In this document: positions 6,820 through 13,920 of the stretch, one piece after another
How the letters are laid out: each line of letters starts with the position of its first letter
How positions within the stretch are numbered: position 1 is the stretch's first letter
Assembly (NCBI GenBank): GCA_017505505.1
Contig: JAFVPA010000021.1
Span: 1 to 29,895, forward strand
Direction of reading: 5' to 3'
From: Oscillospiraceae bacterium
Lineage (GTDB): Bacteria; Bacillota_A; Clostridia; Oscillospirales; Oscillospiraceae
DNA: 29,895 bases
Position numbers and translations under genes: made by a program
Notes under the pieces: generated by a model
The model's database searches: none
What the model saw: only the letters and a program-made list of their open reading frames with translations
Told to the model about the DNA's origin: nothing

Positions 6820-9426
6820 TTAATCCAGCATTTTCTTGAGCTTGTACAGCTCGTTCATGGCTTCAATGGGGGTCAGCGTTTCCACGGTAATGGCAGACAG
6901 GGCGGCAATAATCTGCTGGCCCGTCAGGTCCAGCATACTCACCTGATCCTCCGGTTCCTTTTCGGCAACTATGGACTGAGGTACACCGCCTTCCGCTTCC
7001 AGCTCTGCCAGAATTTCCCGGGCCCGGTGGATGACCACGTTGGGGATGCCTGCCAGCTTGGCAACTTCGATGCCGTAGCTGTCGTCGGTGGCACCGGGGA
7101 CGATCTTTCGCAGGAAGATCATTTGGTCGCCACGCTTTTTTACGGCAATATTGTAATTTTTTACGTTGGGAAGCTTGTCTTCCATGGTGGACAGCTCGTG
7201 GTAATGGGTGGCGAAGAGGGTCTTGGCCCCCAATCTTTTGGGGTTGGCGGCGTATTCCAGGACGGCCCGGGCGATGGCCATGCCATCGTAAGTGGAGGTG
7301 CCACGGCCGATCTCGTCCAGGATCAGCAGAGAACGGGAGGTGGCGTATTTCAGAATGGAAGCCACCTCTGCCATCTCCACCATGAAGGTGGACTGGCCGG
7401 AGGCCAGGTCGTCACTGGCGCCGATTCTCGTAAAGACCCGGTCCACCAGGCCAATCTTGGCGCTGCGGGCGGGAACGAAGGAGCCCATCTGGGCCATCAG
7501 CACAATGAGGGCCACCTGACGCATATAGGTGGACTTACCGGCCATGTTGGGGCCGGTGATGATGGCTACCTGGTTGTCCTCCGCACCCAAATGGGTGTCG
7601 TTGGGTACAAAGAGGGCATCCTTCAGGACAGCCTCTACCACAGGATGGCGGCCGGCTTCAATAGAGATCTCCCGGCTCAGGGTGATTTCCGGACGGCAGT
7701 AGCCCCGCTGGACGGCAACCGCAGCCAGAGAGCACAGGGCATCAGCGGCAGCCACGGCGGCAGCGGTCTGCTGCACCCGGGCGGCCTGCTGGGCAAGAAA
7801 TTCCCGCAGCTGGGTGAAAATCTGATATTCCAGAGCAGTCAGCCGGTCCTTGGCTGTGAGGACCTGGTTTTCCAGCTCTTTTAACTCCTGAGTGATGTAA
7901 CGCTCACAGTTGGCCAGAGTCTGCTTTCGGACGTAATTTCCGGGAACCTGGTCCATGAAGGACTTGGAAACTTCAATATAATAACCGAAGACCCGGTTGA
8001 AACCCACTTTCAGGGTGCGGATGCCTGTCTTTTCCCGCTCGGATGCTTCAATGGCGGCGATGGTGCCGCTGCCGCCATCCATGATATCCCGGAGGCGGTC
8101 GGCCTCCTCACTGGCCCCCTTGCGGATGATGCCGCCTTCCCGGATGGTCAGGGGCGGTTCGTCTACGATGGTGTTTTCAATCAGGTCGGCGCAGTCGGTC
8201 AGAGCATCGATGTGCTGCTCCAGCTTATGCAGCAGGGGGGCTTCACACTTTTGCAGCTGGCGCTTGACTTCGGGCAATGCACGGAAGCCGCGGGCCAGAG
8301 CTAAGAGGTCCCGGGCATTGACGGTGCCGGTGACGATCCTCGTCATGACACGCTCCAGATCCGTCACATCCCGCAAGGCTTCTTCCAGTTCCCCCCGGAC
8401 GATGACACTGTCAACCAGATCTTCCACGGCAGCGTGGCGGCGGGTGATCTCCACAGGATCCAGCAGAGGCTTTTCCAGCCAGGAGCGGAGCATCCGTCCG
8501 CCCATGGCGGTGTGGGTCTTGTCCAGCACCCAAAGCAGGGTGCCCTTCTTTTCCTTGGAACGCATGGTCTCTGTCAGTTCCAGATTTCGGCGGGCATCCA
8601 GATCCAGCTCCATGAACCGCCCGGTGGTGTAGTATTGTAGCTCCCGGATGTGGGCAAGGTCATTCTTCTGGATCCACAGCAGGGTTTTGAGCAAGGCACC
8701 GCTGGCAATGACCGCGGCGGGCATTCCTGCCATGCCCAGCTGGGATAGGGTGGTATGGAAGTGGTTTTCCAGAAGGGTTTCTGCCGCATCCAGCTGGAAA
8801 TCCTCGGATCTTCCTTCGTTGACGCAGCAATTCAGGCGGCGGAAGATGGCATCCTCAATGATTTCACAATCCACATTGGAACCGTATCGGATGACCTCGC
8901 TGGGAGCAAAGCGGCCCAGTTCGGAAGCTACGCTCTGGGGATCGGTGCAGAGAGTGGCAAAGAAGGCACCGGTGGACACATCGCAGAAGGCCAGACCGAA
9001 TTTCCCGCTTTCGCCGTAAATGCAGCCTAAGTAGTTGTTCTTGTTTTCGTCCAACATGCAGCTTTCGGTGACGGTGCCGGGGGTGACGATGCGGGTGATC
9101 TCCCGCTCCACCAGTCCCTTGGTCAGGACCGGGTCGCTCATCTGCTCGCAGATGGCCACCTTATAGCCCTTCTGAACCAGCCGGGCGATATAGGAATCCA
9201 CGCTGTGGAAGGGCACGCCGCACATAGGGGTCTGCTCCTCCTTGGGCTTGCCCCGGTCCCGGGTCGTCAGGGTCAGGTCCAGTTCCCGGGCTGCCAGCTT
9301 GGCATCCTCGTTGAACATTTCATAGAAGTCACCCAGCCGGAAGAACAGGATGCAGTCCTTGTTGGCTTCTTTTATTTCATTGTACTGCCGCTGCATGGGG
9401 GTCAGTTCGTTCGCAGGTTTTGCCAT
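6820..9426 (-). CDS. mutS: DNA mismatch repair protein MutS
   Basis: MutS recognises base mismatches and small loops and signals through MutL. The 868-residue protein is of normal length. The mismatch-reading Phe-x-Glu is F34-E36 in LGDFYEMF. Connector, lever and clamp domains fill about residues 130-560. The ABC-type ATPase has Walker A GPNMAGKST (625-633), the signature region STFMVEMAE, Walker B LLILDEIGRGTST (about 701-712) and the FATHYHEL switch histidine. I place the start at MAKPANELTP, which has an AAAGAGG ribosome binding site; the frame stays open 24 codons upstream but enters a repeat element there. It is the second gene of the miaB-mutS-CPBP-mutL-miaA-hfq run. Confidence 0.97.
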   Translation of the reverse strand: MAKPANELTPMQRQYNEIKEANKDCILFFRLGDFYEMFNEDAKLAARELDLTLTTRDRGKPKEEQTPMCGVPFHSVDSYIARLVQKGYKVAICEQMSDPVLTKGLVEREITRIVTPGTVTESCMLDENKNNYLGCIYGESGKFGLAFCDVSTGAFFATLCTDPQSVASELGRFAPSEVIRYGSNVDCEIIEDAIFRRLNCCVNEGRSEDFQLDAAETLLENHFHTTLSQLGMAGMPAAVIASGALLKTLLWIQKNDLAHIRELQYYTTGRFMELDLDARRNLELTETMRSKEKKGTLLWVLDKTHTAMGGRMLRSWLEKPLLDPVEITRRHAAVEDLVDSVIVRGELEEALRDVTDLERVMTRIVTGTVNARDLLALARGFRALPEVKRQLQKCEAPLLHKLEQHIDALTDCADLIENTIVDEPPLTIREGGIIRKGASEEADRLRDIMDGGSGTIAAIEASEREKTGIRTLKVGFNRVFGYYIEVSKSFMDQVPGNYVRKQTLANCERYITQELKELENQVLTAKDRLTALEYQIFTQLREFLAQQAARVQQTAAAVAAADALCSLAAVAVQRGYCRPEITLSREISIEAGRHPVVEAVLKDALFVPNDTHLGAEDNQVAIITGPNMAGKSTYMRQVALIVLMAQMGSFVPARSAKIGLVDRVFTRIGASDDLASGQSTFMVEMAEVASILKYATSRSLLILDEIGRGTSTYDGMAIARAVLEYAANPKRLGAKTLFATHYHELSTMEDKLPNVKNYNIAVKKRGDQMIFLRKIVPGATDDSYGIEVAKLAGIPNVVIHRAREILAELEAEGGVPQSIVAEKEPEDQVSMLDLTGQQIIAALSAITVETLTPIEAMNELYKLKKMLD

Positions 9427-9463
9427 TGGCGTAACCTCTTTCTGTAAGTTATTCAAAGAATGT

Positions 9464-9604
9464 TGTAGGGCGGGGTCATGACCCCGCCGACGCACCAAAG
9501 GGTTGATATGGTGGAACGGTTGCGGATGGTTTTGGAAATATGTTTATAACAGGAAACGTGTAGGCACCGATACTTGGTTGGCGGGGTCATGACCCCGCCC
9601 TACA
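9464..9604. repeat. Paired-palindrome element 2 (TGTAGGG family)
   Basis: A 141-bp element with ends identical to element 1: TGTAGG plus the perfect 20-bp palindrome GGCGGGGTCATGACCCCGCC at 9469-9488, and the inverted copy at 9580-9599 ending CCTACA. The 91-bp interior shares only a short GCACCAA-like patch with element 1. It fills the miaB-mutS gap, so the operon mRNA would carry two strong hairpins here. Confidence 0.85.
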
Positions 9605-9609
9605 TACAC

Positions 9610-11019
9610 TCAATTATTTGCCAGCACTCCGGCCAAACTCCACGTAGTAGCCCCGGTAATGGTGATGTTCTGATAGGTTCCGATGAGGCTGTCGCATCCG
9701 GCAAAGCGCACCAGACGGCCGCCTTCGGTTCTGGCGGTGAGCTGATCCTTATCCTTGCCATCCACCAGACAGCGCATGGTCTTGCCCACATAGTCGTTGT
9801 GGATCTGCTCGGAAATGGCGTTCTGTACGGCGCAGAGCTTATCAAAGCGGCGGTTCTTCTCCTCCCTGGGGGTGGGGTCCTCCATGGAAGCGGCAGGGGT
9901 GCCGGGACGGGGGGAGAAGATGAATGTGAACAGGCTGTCGTAATGCACCTGCTGGATCAGGGAGATGGTCTCCTCGAATTCTTCCTCGGTCTCCCCGGGG
10001 AAGCCAACGATGACATCGGAGGTCAGCACCAGATCGGGCATGACCTTCTTGGCGTACTGTACCTTGGCAAGATAGGTTTCCCGGTCATAGTGGCGGTTCA
10101 TGGCCTTCAAAACACGGGAAGAACCGGACTGGAAGGGCAGGTGGAGCTGCTTGGCGATCTTATCGTATTTTGCCATGGTGTCAAACAGCTTGAAGGAGGC
10201 GTCCCGGGGATGGCTGGTCATAAAGCGGATCAGGAACTCACCGGGGATCTGGGCGATGGCTTCCAGCAGGTCCGCAAAATCCATGCCGCAGCTTAGATCC
10301 TTGCCGTAGGAGTTGACATTCTGGCCCAGAAGGGTAATTTCCTTGGCTCCGTTTTCGATCAGCTGGCGGCACTCGGCCAGAATATCCTCCGGCTGGCGGC
10401 TCCGTTCCCGGCCCCGGACATAGGGGACGATACAATACGTACAGAAATTGTTGCAGCCGTACATGATGGAAACCCAGGTTTTCAGCTTGGAATCCCGCAC
10501 CTGGGGGATGCCCTCGGCGATGGAGCCGGGTTCGTCCACGATGTAGAACTGGCGCTTTTTCTTGTTCAGGACGTTCCACAGAATCTCCGGAAACTGCCAC
10601 AGGTGGTGGGTGGAGAAGACACCGTCCACATGGGGGTAGCTTTTCTTGATGCGGTCAGAGACCTTGGTCTCGCCTGCCATGCAGCCGCAGAGGAAGATCT
10701 TCTGCCGGGGATGGCGGCGCTTGGTGTGGGTCAGAGCGCCCAGGTTGCCGAAGACACGCTGCTCGGCGTGCTCCCGGATGGCACAGGTGTTCATAATGAC
10801 CACGTCAGCCCCTTCTGCTTCCGTTACAATGCTGTAGCCGCTCTGGGACAGATACCCCCGCAGCTTTTCGGAGTCCGCTTCGTTCTGCTGGCAGCCGTAG
10901 GTTTCCACATAGGCGGCAGGAACGATTCCTTCAGTCTGCCAGAAGGCGGCAATTTTATCACAATAGGCAAACTGGGTTTCCAGTTCGGCCTGAGAGATTA
11001 CAGTGGTTTTGGTGTTCAT
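9610..11019 (-). CDS. miaB: tRNA-2-methylthio-N6-dimethylallyladenosine synthase MiaB
   Basis: MiaB is a radical SAM methylthiotransferase that converts i6A37 to ms2i6A37 in tRNA, acting after MiaA. The 469-residue protein has the N-terminal UPF0004 domain with the three auxiliary-cluster cysteines at C43 (YGCQQNE), C79 (MNTCAIRE) and C113 (CGCMA). The radical SAM triad C189-C193-C196 lies in YGCNNFCTYC, followed by VPYVRGRERSR. A C-terminal TRAM domain follows. The ATG at 11017-11019 has GGAGG 8 bp upstream; a TTG ten codons earlier is open but lacks a ribosome binding site. A near-consensus promoter lies directly upstream, making miaB the probable first gene of the mut/mia operon. Confidence 0.96.
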   Translation of the reverse strand: MNTKTTVISQAELETQFAYCDKIAAFWQTEGIVPAAYVETYGCQQNEADSEKLRGYLSQSGYSIVTEAEGADVVIMNTCAIREHAEQRVFGNLGALTHTKRRHPRQKIFLCGCMAGETKVSDRIKKSYPHVDGVFSTHHLWQFPEILWNVLNKKKRQFYIVDEPGSIAEGIPQVRDSKLKTWVSIMYGCNNFCTYCIVPYVRGRERSRQPEDILAECRQLIENGAKEITLLGQNVNSYGKDLSCGMDFADLLEAIAQIPGEFLIRFMTSHPRDASFKLFDTMAKYDKIAKQLHLPFQSGSSRVLKAMNRHYDRETYLAKVQYAKKVMPDLVLTSDVIVGFPGETEEEFEETISLIQQVHYDSLFTFIFSPRPGTPAASMEDPTPREEKNRRFDKLCAVQNAISEQIHNDYVGKTMRCLVDGKDKDQLTARTEGGRLVRFAGCDSLIGTYQNITITGATTWSLAGVLANN

Positions 11020-11055
11020 AGGGGTATCCTCCGGTGGATAGTTTCTCAACTATAA

Positions 11056-11084
11056 ATAATAGCATTTTTTACGCCTTATTGCAA
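11056..11084 (-). promoter_or_regulatory. Sigma-A-type promoter for miaB operon
   Basis: On the minus strand TTGCAA (11079-11084), a 17-bp spacer and TATTAT (11056-11061). Transcription would start about 30 bp before the miaB ATG, giving a short leader. It is divergent from the promoter of the isomerase gene. Confidence 0.75.
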
Positions 11085-11141
11085 GTGTGATCAATAGGGA
11101 AATATGGAAAGATAAAATGTAGTTTATTAGAGGATCGCCTC

Positions 11142-11278
11142 TGTAGGGGCGGATTTTTAATCCGCCCTAAACATTACAATCATTAAGCATTAAAATCAAT
11201 GCAATTGTTATTGTTTTAGAAAAATCGAAACGCTCAGTTGCTGAAAGGTTGAGGGAGGATTAAAAATCCTCCCCTACA
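11142..11278. repeat. Paired-palindrome element 3 (TGTAGGG family, diverged)
   Basis: A 137-bp element starting TGTAGGGGCGGATTTTTAAT and ending with an inverted, slightly changed copy (GGGAGGATTAAAAATCCTCC then CCTACA at the edge). Length and layout match elements 1 and 2, but the palindrome core is GGATTTTTAATCC. It sits between two divergent promoters in the ~400-bp miaB/isomerase gap, which otherwise holds AT-rich sequence with no gene. Confidence 0.78.
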
Positions 11279-11343
11279 GTGGCGTATGAAATTCAATAGA
11301 TAAACAATATTTTTCGCAATTTGTAAACAATCTATGTCACACC

Positions 11344-11372
11344 TTGCAATCACTGTCAAACCGTGATAAACT
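11344..11372 (+). promoter_or_regulatory. Sigma-A-type promoter for the PpiC-type isomerase
   Basis: TTGCAA (11344-11349), a 17-bp spacer and TAAACT (11367-11372), about 45 bp upstream of the chosen start codon. The -10 box is a moderate match. Confidence 0.5.
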
Positions 11373-11416
11373 GAGCGGGTTGATTTACCGTAATATACGG
11401 AGAAATGAGGATACAA

Positions 11417-12850
11417 ATGGACAACAATTCTGAAATGAAGAAAGCCACCCCCGGCAAGATTGCCCTGGCGGTTGCCGCTGTGGTGGTTCTGGCTGCGGCC
11501 CTGTTTGCCATTGTCTGGACCGGTTTGGGCGCGGCGGATACCGCTGTGACCACTGTGGAGCAGGATGCTGAGGTAATGGAGACCGTGGAAGCAACCATTC
11601 CCGCTGACGGCAATCCCGAGGACCAGACGGCAAAGGGCAGCTATACCGCCTCCGATGAGGAAGTCATCGCCGCAGGCGATGTGGTGGTGGCCACCATGGG
11701 TGACTATGCCCTGACCAACCGCCAGCTCCAGGTCTACTACTGGATGGAGGTCCAGAGCTTTATGAGCTCTTACGGCAGCTATGCCGCATACTTTGGCCTG
11801 GATTACACCCAGCCTCTGGATACCCAGGTCTGCGGCCTGACGGACACCGGGGAAACCTGGCAGCAGTTCTTCCTGGCCGGTGCCCTGAATACCTGGCAGA
11901 ACCATCAGGCTCTGGCTGCCGAAGCGGAGCTGGCCGGATTTGAACTGGACGAAGCCGTCCGGGCCGAGCTGGAAGCCCTTCCTGAGACGCTGGCCCAGAA
12001 TGCCGCAATGTATGGCGTGGAGACCGCAGAGGAGCTGCTGGCGATGAATGTTGGCGGTGCAGCTACCATGGAGGATTACCTCCACTTCATGAACCTGTAC
12101 TACCCCGGCTCCCTGTACTACAATGCCCAGGTGGAGGCCAACGCGCCCACTGCGGAAGAGGTGGAAGCCTATTTCAATGAGAATGAGCAGGCCTACATCG
12201 ACAGCGGCCTGACCCGGGAAGATAAGTACGTAAATGTGCGCCATGTGCTCATCATGCCCGAGGGTGCCGATTCTTCCAACATCCGCTCTGAGACCTTCGA
12301 CGACAACGCCTGGGAGACCAGCCGGGTCAAGGCTGAGGAACTGCTGCAGGCGTGGGAGAAGGGCGATAAGAGCGAAGACAGCTTCGCAACCCTGGCTATG
12401 GAGAATTCCCAGGACGGCAGCGCGGCCAACGGCGGCCTGTACACCGATGTAGTGAAGGGCCAGATGGTGGAGCCTTTCGAGAACTGGTGCTTTGACGAAA
12501 GCCGGGAGTACGGCGACTACGGCATTGTGGAGACCGAATTCGGCTACCACATCATGTTCTATGTTGGCAGCCGTCCTGTCTGGACGGATTACGCCGAAAG
12601 CGACCTGATCAACAGCCGGGCCAATGAAATGCTCAGCGGTATCGTGGCCAAGTATCCCATGGAAGCACACTTTGGTGAGATGTTGCTGGCCTATGTGGAT
12701 ATGACCGGCGGCGCAGCCGAAGAGACGCAGACGGAAATGCAGACCGAGCCTGCTCTGAATGAGGAGAACAAGCCTGTTCTGGTGATTGCCGGTGTGTCCA
12801 TGGCAGCCCTGCTGGCTGTTGCGCTGGTTTTCAAGAAGAAGGAACACTAA
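11417..12850 (+). CDS. Membrane-anchored PpiC-type peptidyl-prolyl isomerase
   Basis: A 477-residue extracytoplasmic foldase of the SurA/PrsA type. Residues 13-36 (TPGKIALAVAAVVVLAAALFAIVWT) form an uncleaved-looking signal anchor with no lipobox cysteine. Residues 75-250 resemble the helical SurA-like chaperone region. The parvulin domain covers about 270-385, with YVNVRHVLI, FATLAMENSQD, the GGLY segment, GQMVEPF and TEFGYHIMFY. After an acidic linker a second hydrophobic segment ends in KKKEH (last ~23 residues), so both ends appear membrane-bound. Start chosen at MDNNSEMKK because GAGG is 6 bp upstream; an ATG four codons earlier is too close to its GGAG. Substrates are unknown. PrsA-like in role, but PrsA itself is a lipoprotein. 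Confidence 0.87.
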   Translation: MDNNSEMKKATPGKIALAVAAVVVLAAALFAIVWTGLGAADTAVTTVEQDAEVMETVEATIPADGNPEDQTAKGSYTASDEEVIAAGDVVVATMGDYALTNRQLQVYYWMEVQSFMSSYGSYAAYFGLDYTQPLDTQVCGLTDTGETWQQFFLAGALNTWQNHQALAAEAELAGFELDEAVRAELEALPETLAQNAAMYGVETAEELLAMNVGGAATMEDYLHFMNLYYPGSLYYNAQVEANAPTAEEVEAYFNENEQAYIDSGLTREDKYVNVRHVLIMPEGADSSNIRSETFDDNAWETSRVKAEELLQAWEKGDKSEDSFATLAMENSQDGSAANGGLYTDVVKGQMVEPFENWCFDESREYGDYGIVETEFGYHIMFYVGSRPVWTDYAESDLINSRANEMLSGIVAKYPMEAHFGEMLLAYVDMTGGAAEETQTEMQTEPALNEENKPVLVIAGVSMAALLAVALVFKKKEH

Positions 12851-12853
12851 GCT

Positions 12854-12895
12854 ATATAAAAACAGCTGCCCGAATTTGGGCAGCTGTTTTTATAT
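12854..12895. terminator. Bidirectional intrinsic terminator
   Basis: A perfect 18-bp stem (12854-12871 with 12878-12895; core ACAGCTGCCC/GGGCAGCTGT) with A-rich and T-rich flanks on both sides. It lies between the convergent isomerase and dus genes. The dus stop codon (12890-12892) lies inside its right arm. Confidence 0.92.
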
Positions 12896-13825
12896 GCAAT
12901 AGTTTGTTTTTAAAGGCAGCGTATGGAAGATCTCCGCCGAAATGGCCTTGAATTCTTCTGCGTCCGTGGTCTTCCGCAGGCGCTTCCACAGCTTGTCGCA
13001 GCCTTCGAAGCGGTCGTGGAGGAAGCCCCAGTTTTCTTTCAGACGGAAAATGGCATTGCGGCTGCCGCCGAATTCCACTTCGTAGACCGCCATCAGTTCG
13101 TTCATAAAGCCTTCCAATGCCCTTACGCCGGTGCCGCCGGAGAGCATTCCCGGGTCTGCGATGAGGCCCCGGCCGATCATAATGGATTCCACTTGGGGGT
13201 ATTTTTCATACAGTGCTTCGGCCTGGGCCAGGGTCAGGATGTCGCCGTTGTAGCACAGGGGATTTTTGCTGTGAACTGCGGCGTAGTCAAACATTTCCAG
13301 ATCCACGGTTCCGTCGTAGAACTGCTTGCGGACCCGGGGGTGAATGGTCAGTTCCTTGATGGGGTAGCGGTTCAGCACCTCCAGAATGGCGGGGAATTCC
13401 TCGCTTTTTTCAAGACCCAGCCGGGTCTTGACGGAAATGGGCAGGGGAGCGGTATGGAAGATTTCTTCCAGAAACTGGTCCAGAGCCTCCACATCCCGGA
13501 GCATCCCGCTGCCCTTGCCTTTGGAGACTACCGTGCCGGAGGGACAGCCGATGTTTAAGTTTACCTCGTCATACCCCCGGTCCCGGCAGACGTTGGCAGC
13601 CCAGAGAAAATCCTCGGGAACCTTGGTAAGTACCTGGGGAACGGCGGAAAAGGCCACACTGTCTGCCATAGGAAGCTCCCGGTTCTCTTTGTGGGTCAGG
13701 GACCGGTGGATGGTGGGAGAAATAAACGGCATATAATACCGGTCCACGCCGGGGAAGTATTTGTGGTGCAGACGGCGGTAGATGCTGTCCGTCAAGCCCT
13801 CCATGGGGGCGAAATAATACTGCAT
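12890..13825 (-). CDS. dus: tRNA-dihydrouridine synthase family protein
   Basis: FMN-dependent enzyme that reduces uridines in the tRNA D-loop or related positions. The 311-residue protein starts MQYYFAPMEGLTDSIYRRLHHK, the usual FMN-binding opening of the family. It has VNLNIGCPS with the proton-donor Cys94, ISVKTRLG, TIHPRVRKQFYDG, CYNGDI and MIGRGLIADPGML. The start follows a GGAG 7 bp upstream; an upstream in-frame extension of 23 codons crosses AT-rich repeat sequence and is not family-like. Which uridine is modified cannot be told from this sequence. It lies downstream of RNase J on the same strand, separated by a long hairpin. Confidence 0.94.
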   Translation of the reverse strand: MQYYFAPMEGLTDSIYRRLHHKYFPGVDRYYMPFISPTIHRSLTHKENRELPMADSVAFSAVPQVLTKVPEDFLWAANVCRDRGYDEVNLNIGCPSGTVVSKGKGSGMLRDVEALDQFLEEIFHTAPLPISVKTRLGLEKSEEFPAILEVLNRYPIKELTIHPRVRKQFYDGTVDLEMFDYAAVHSKNPLCYNGDILTLAQAEALYEKYPQVESIMIGRGLIADPGMLSGGTGVRALEGFMNELMAVYEVEFGGSRNAIFRLKENWGFLHDRFEGCDKLWKRLRKTTDAEEFKAISAEIFHTLPLKTNYCI

Positions 13826-13847
13826 ATATTGCTCCAATTCTATCTGC

Positions 13848-13920
13848 AAAAAAATGCTAAATGCTAAATGCAGAATGAAGTGCCAATTTAGCATTGATCA
13901 TTCTGCATTTAGTATTTTTT
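13848..13920. repeat. Long inverted repeat between RNase J and dus, likely terminator
   Basis: Left arm 13848-13878 (contains TAAATGC twice, then AGAATGA) pairs with right arm 13898-13920 (TCATTCTGCATTTAGTATT and a T run). A smaller internal complement (AATGCTAAA with TTTAGCATT) gives alternative folding. The right arm touches the RNase J stop codon at 13919-13921, so it may end that transcript; on both strands it is followed by a run of the right base. It resembles the arms of the other small elements here but lacks their core. Confidence 0.65.

Noticed and set aside
11234..12847. A 537-codon open frame on the minus strand
   Set aside because: It is antisense to the isomerase gene, whose signal anchor, parvulin motifs, promoter and terminator are all coherent. 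The antisense product is His/Gly/Leu-rich and matches no family I know.
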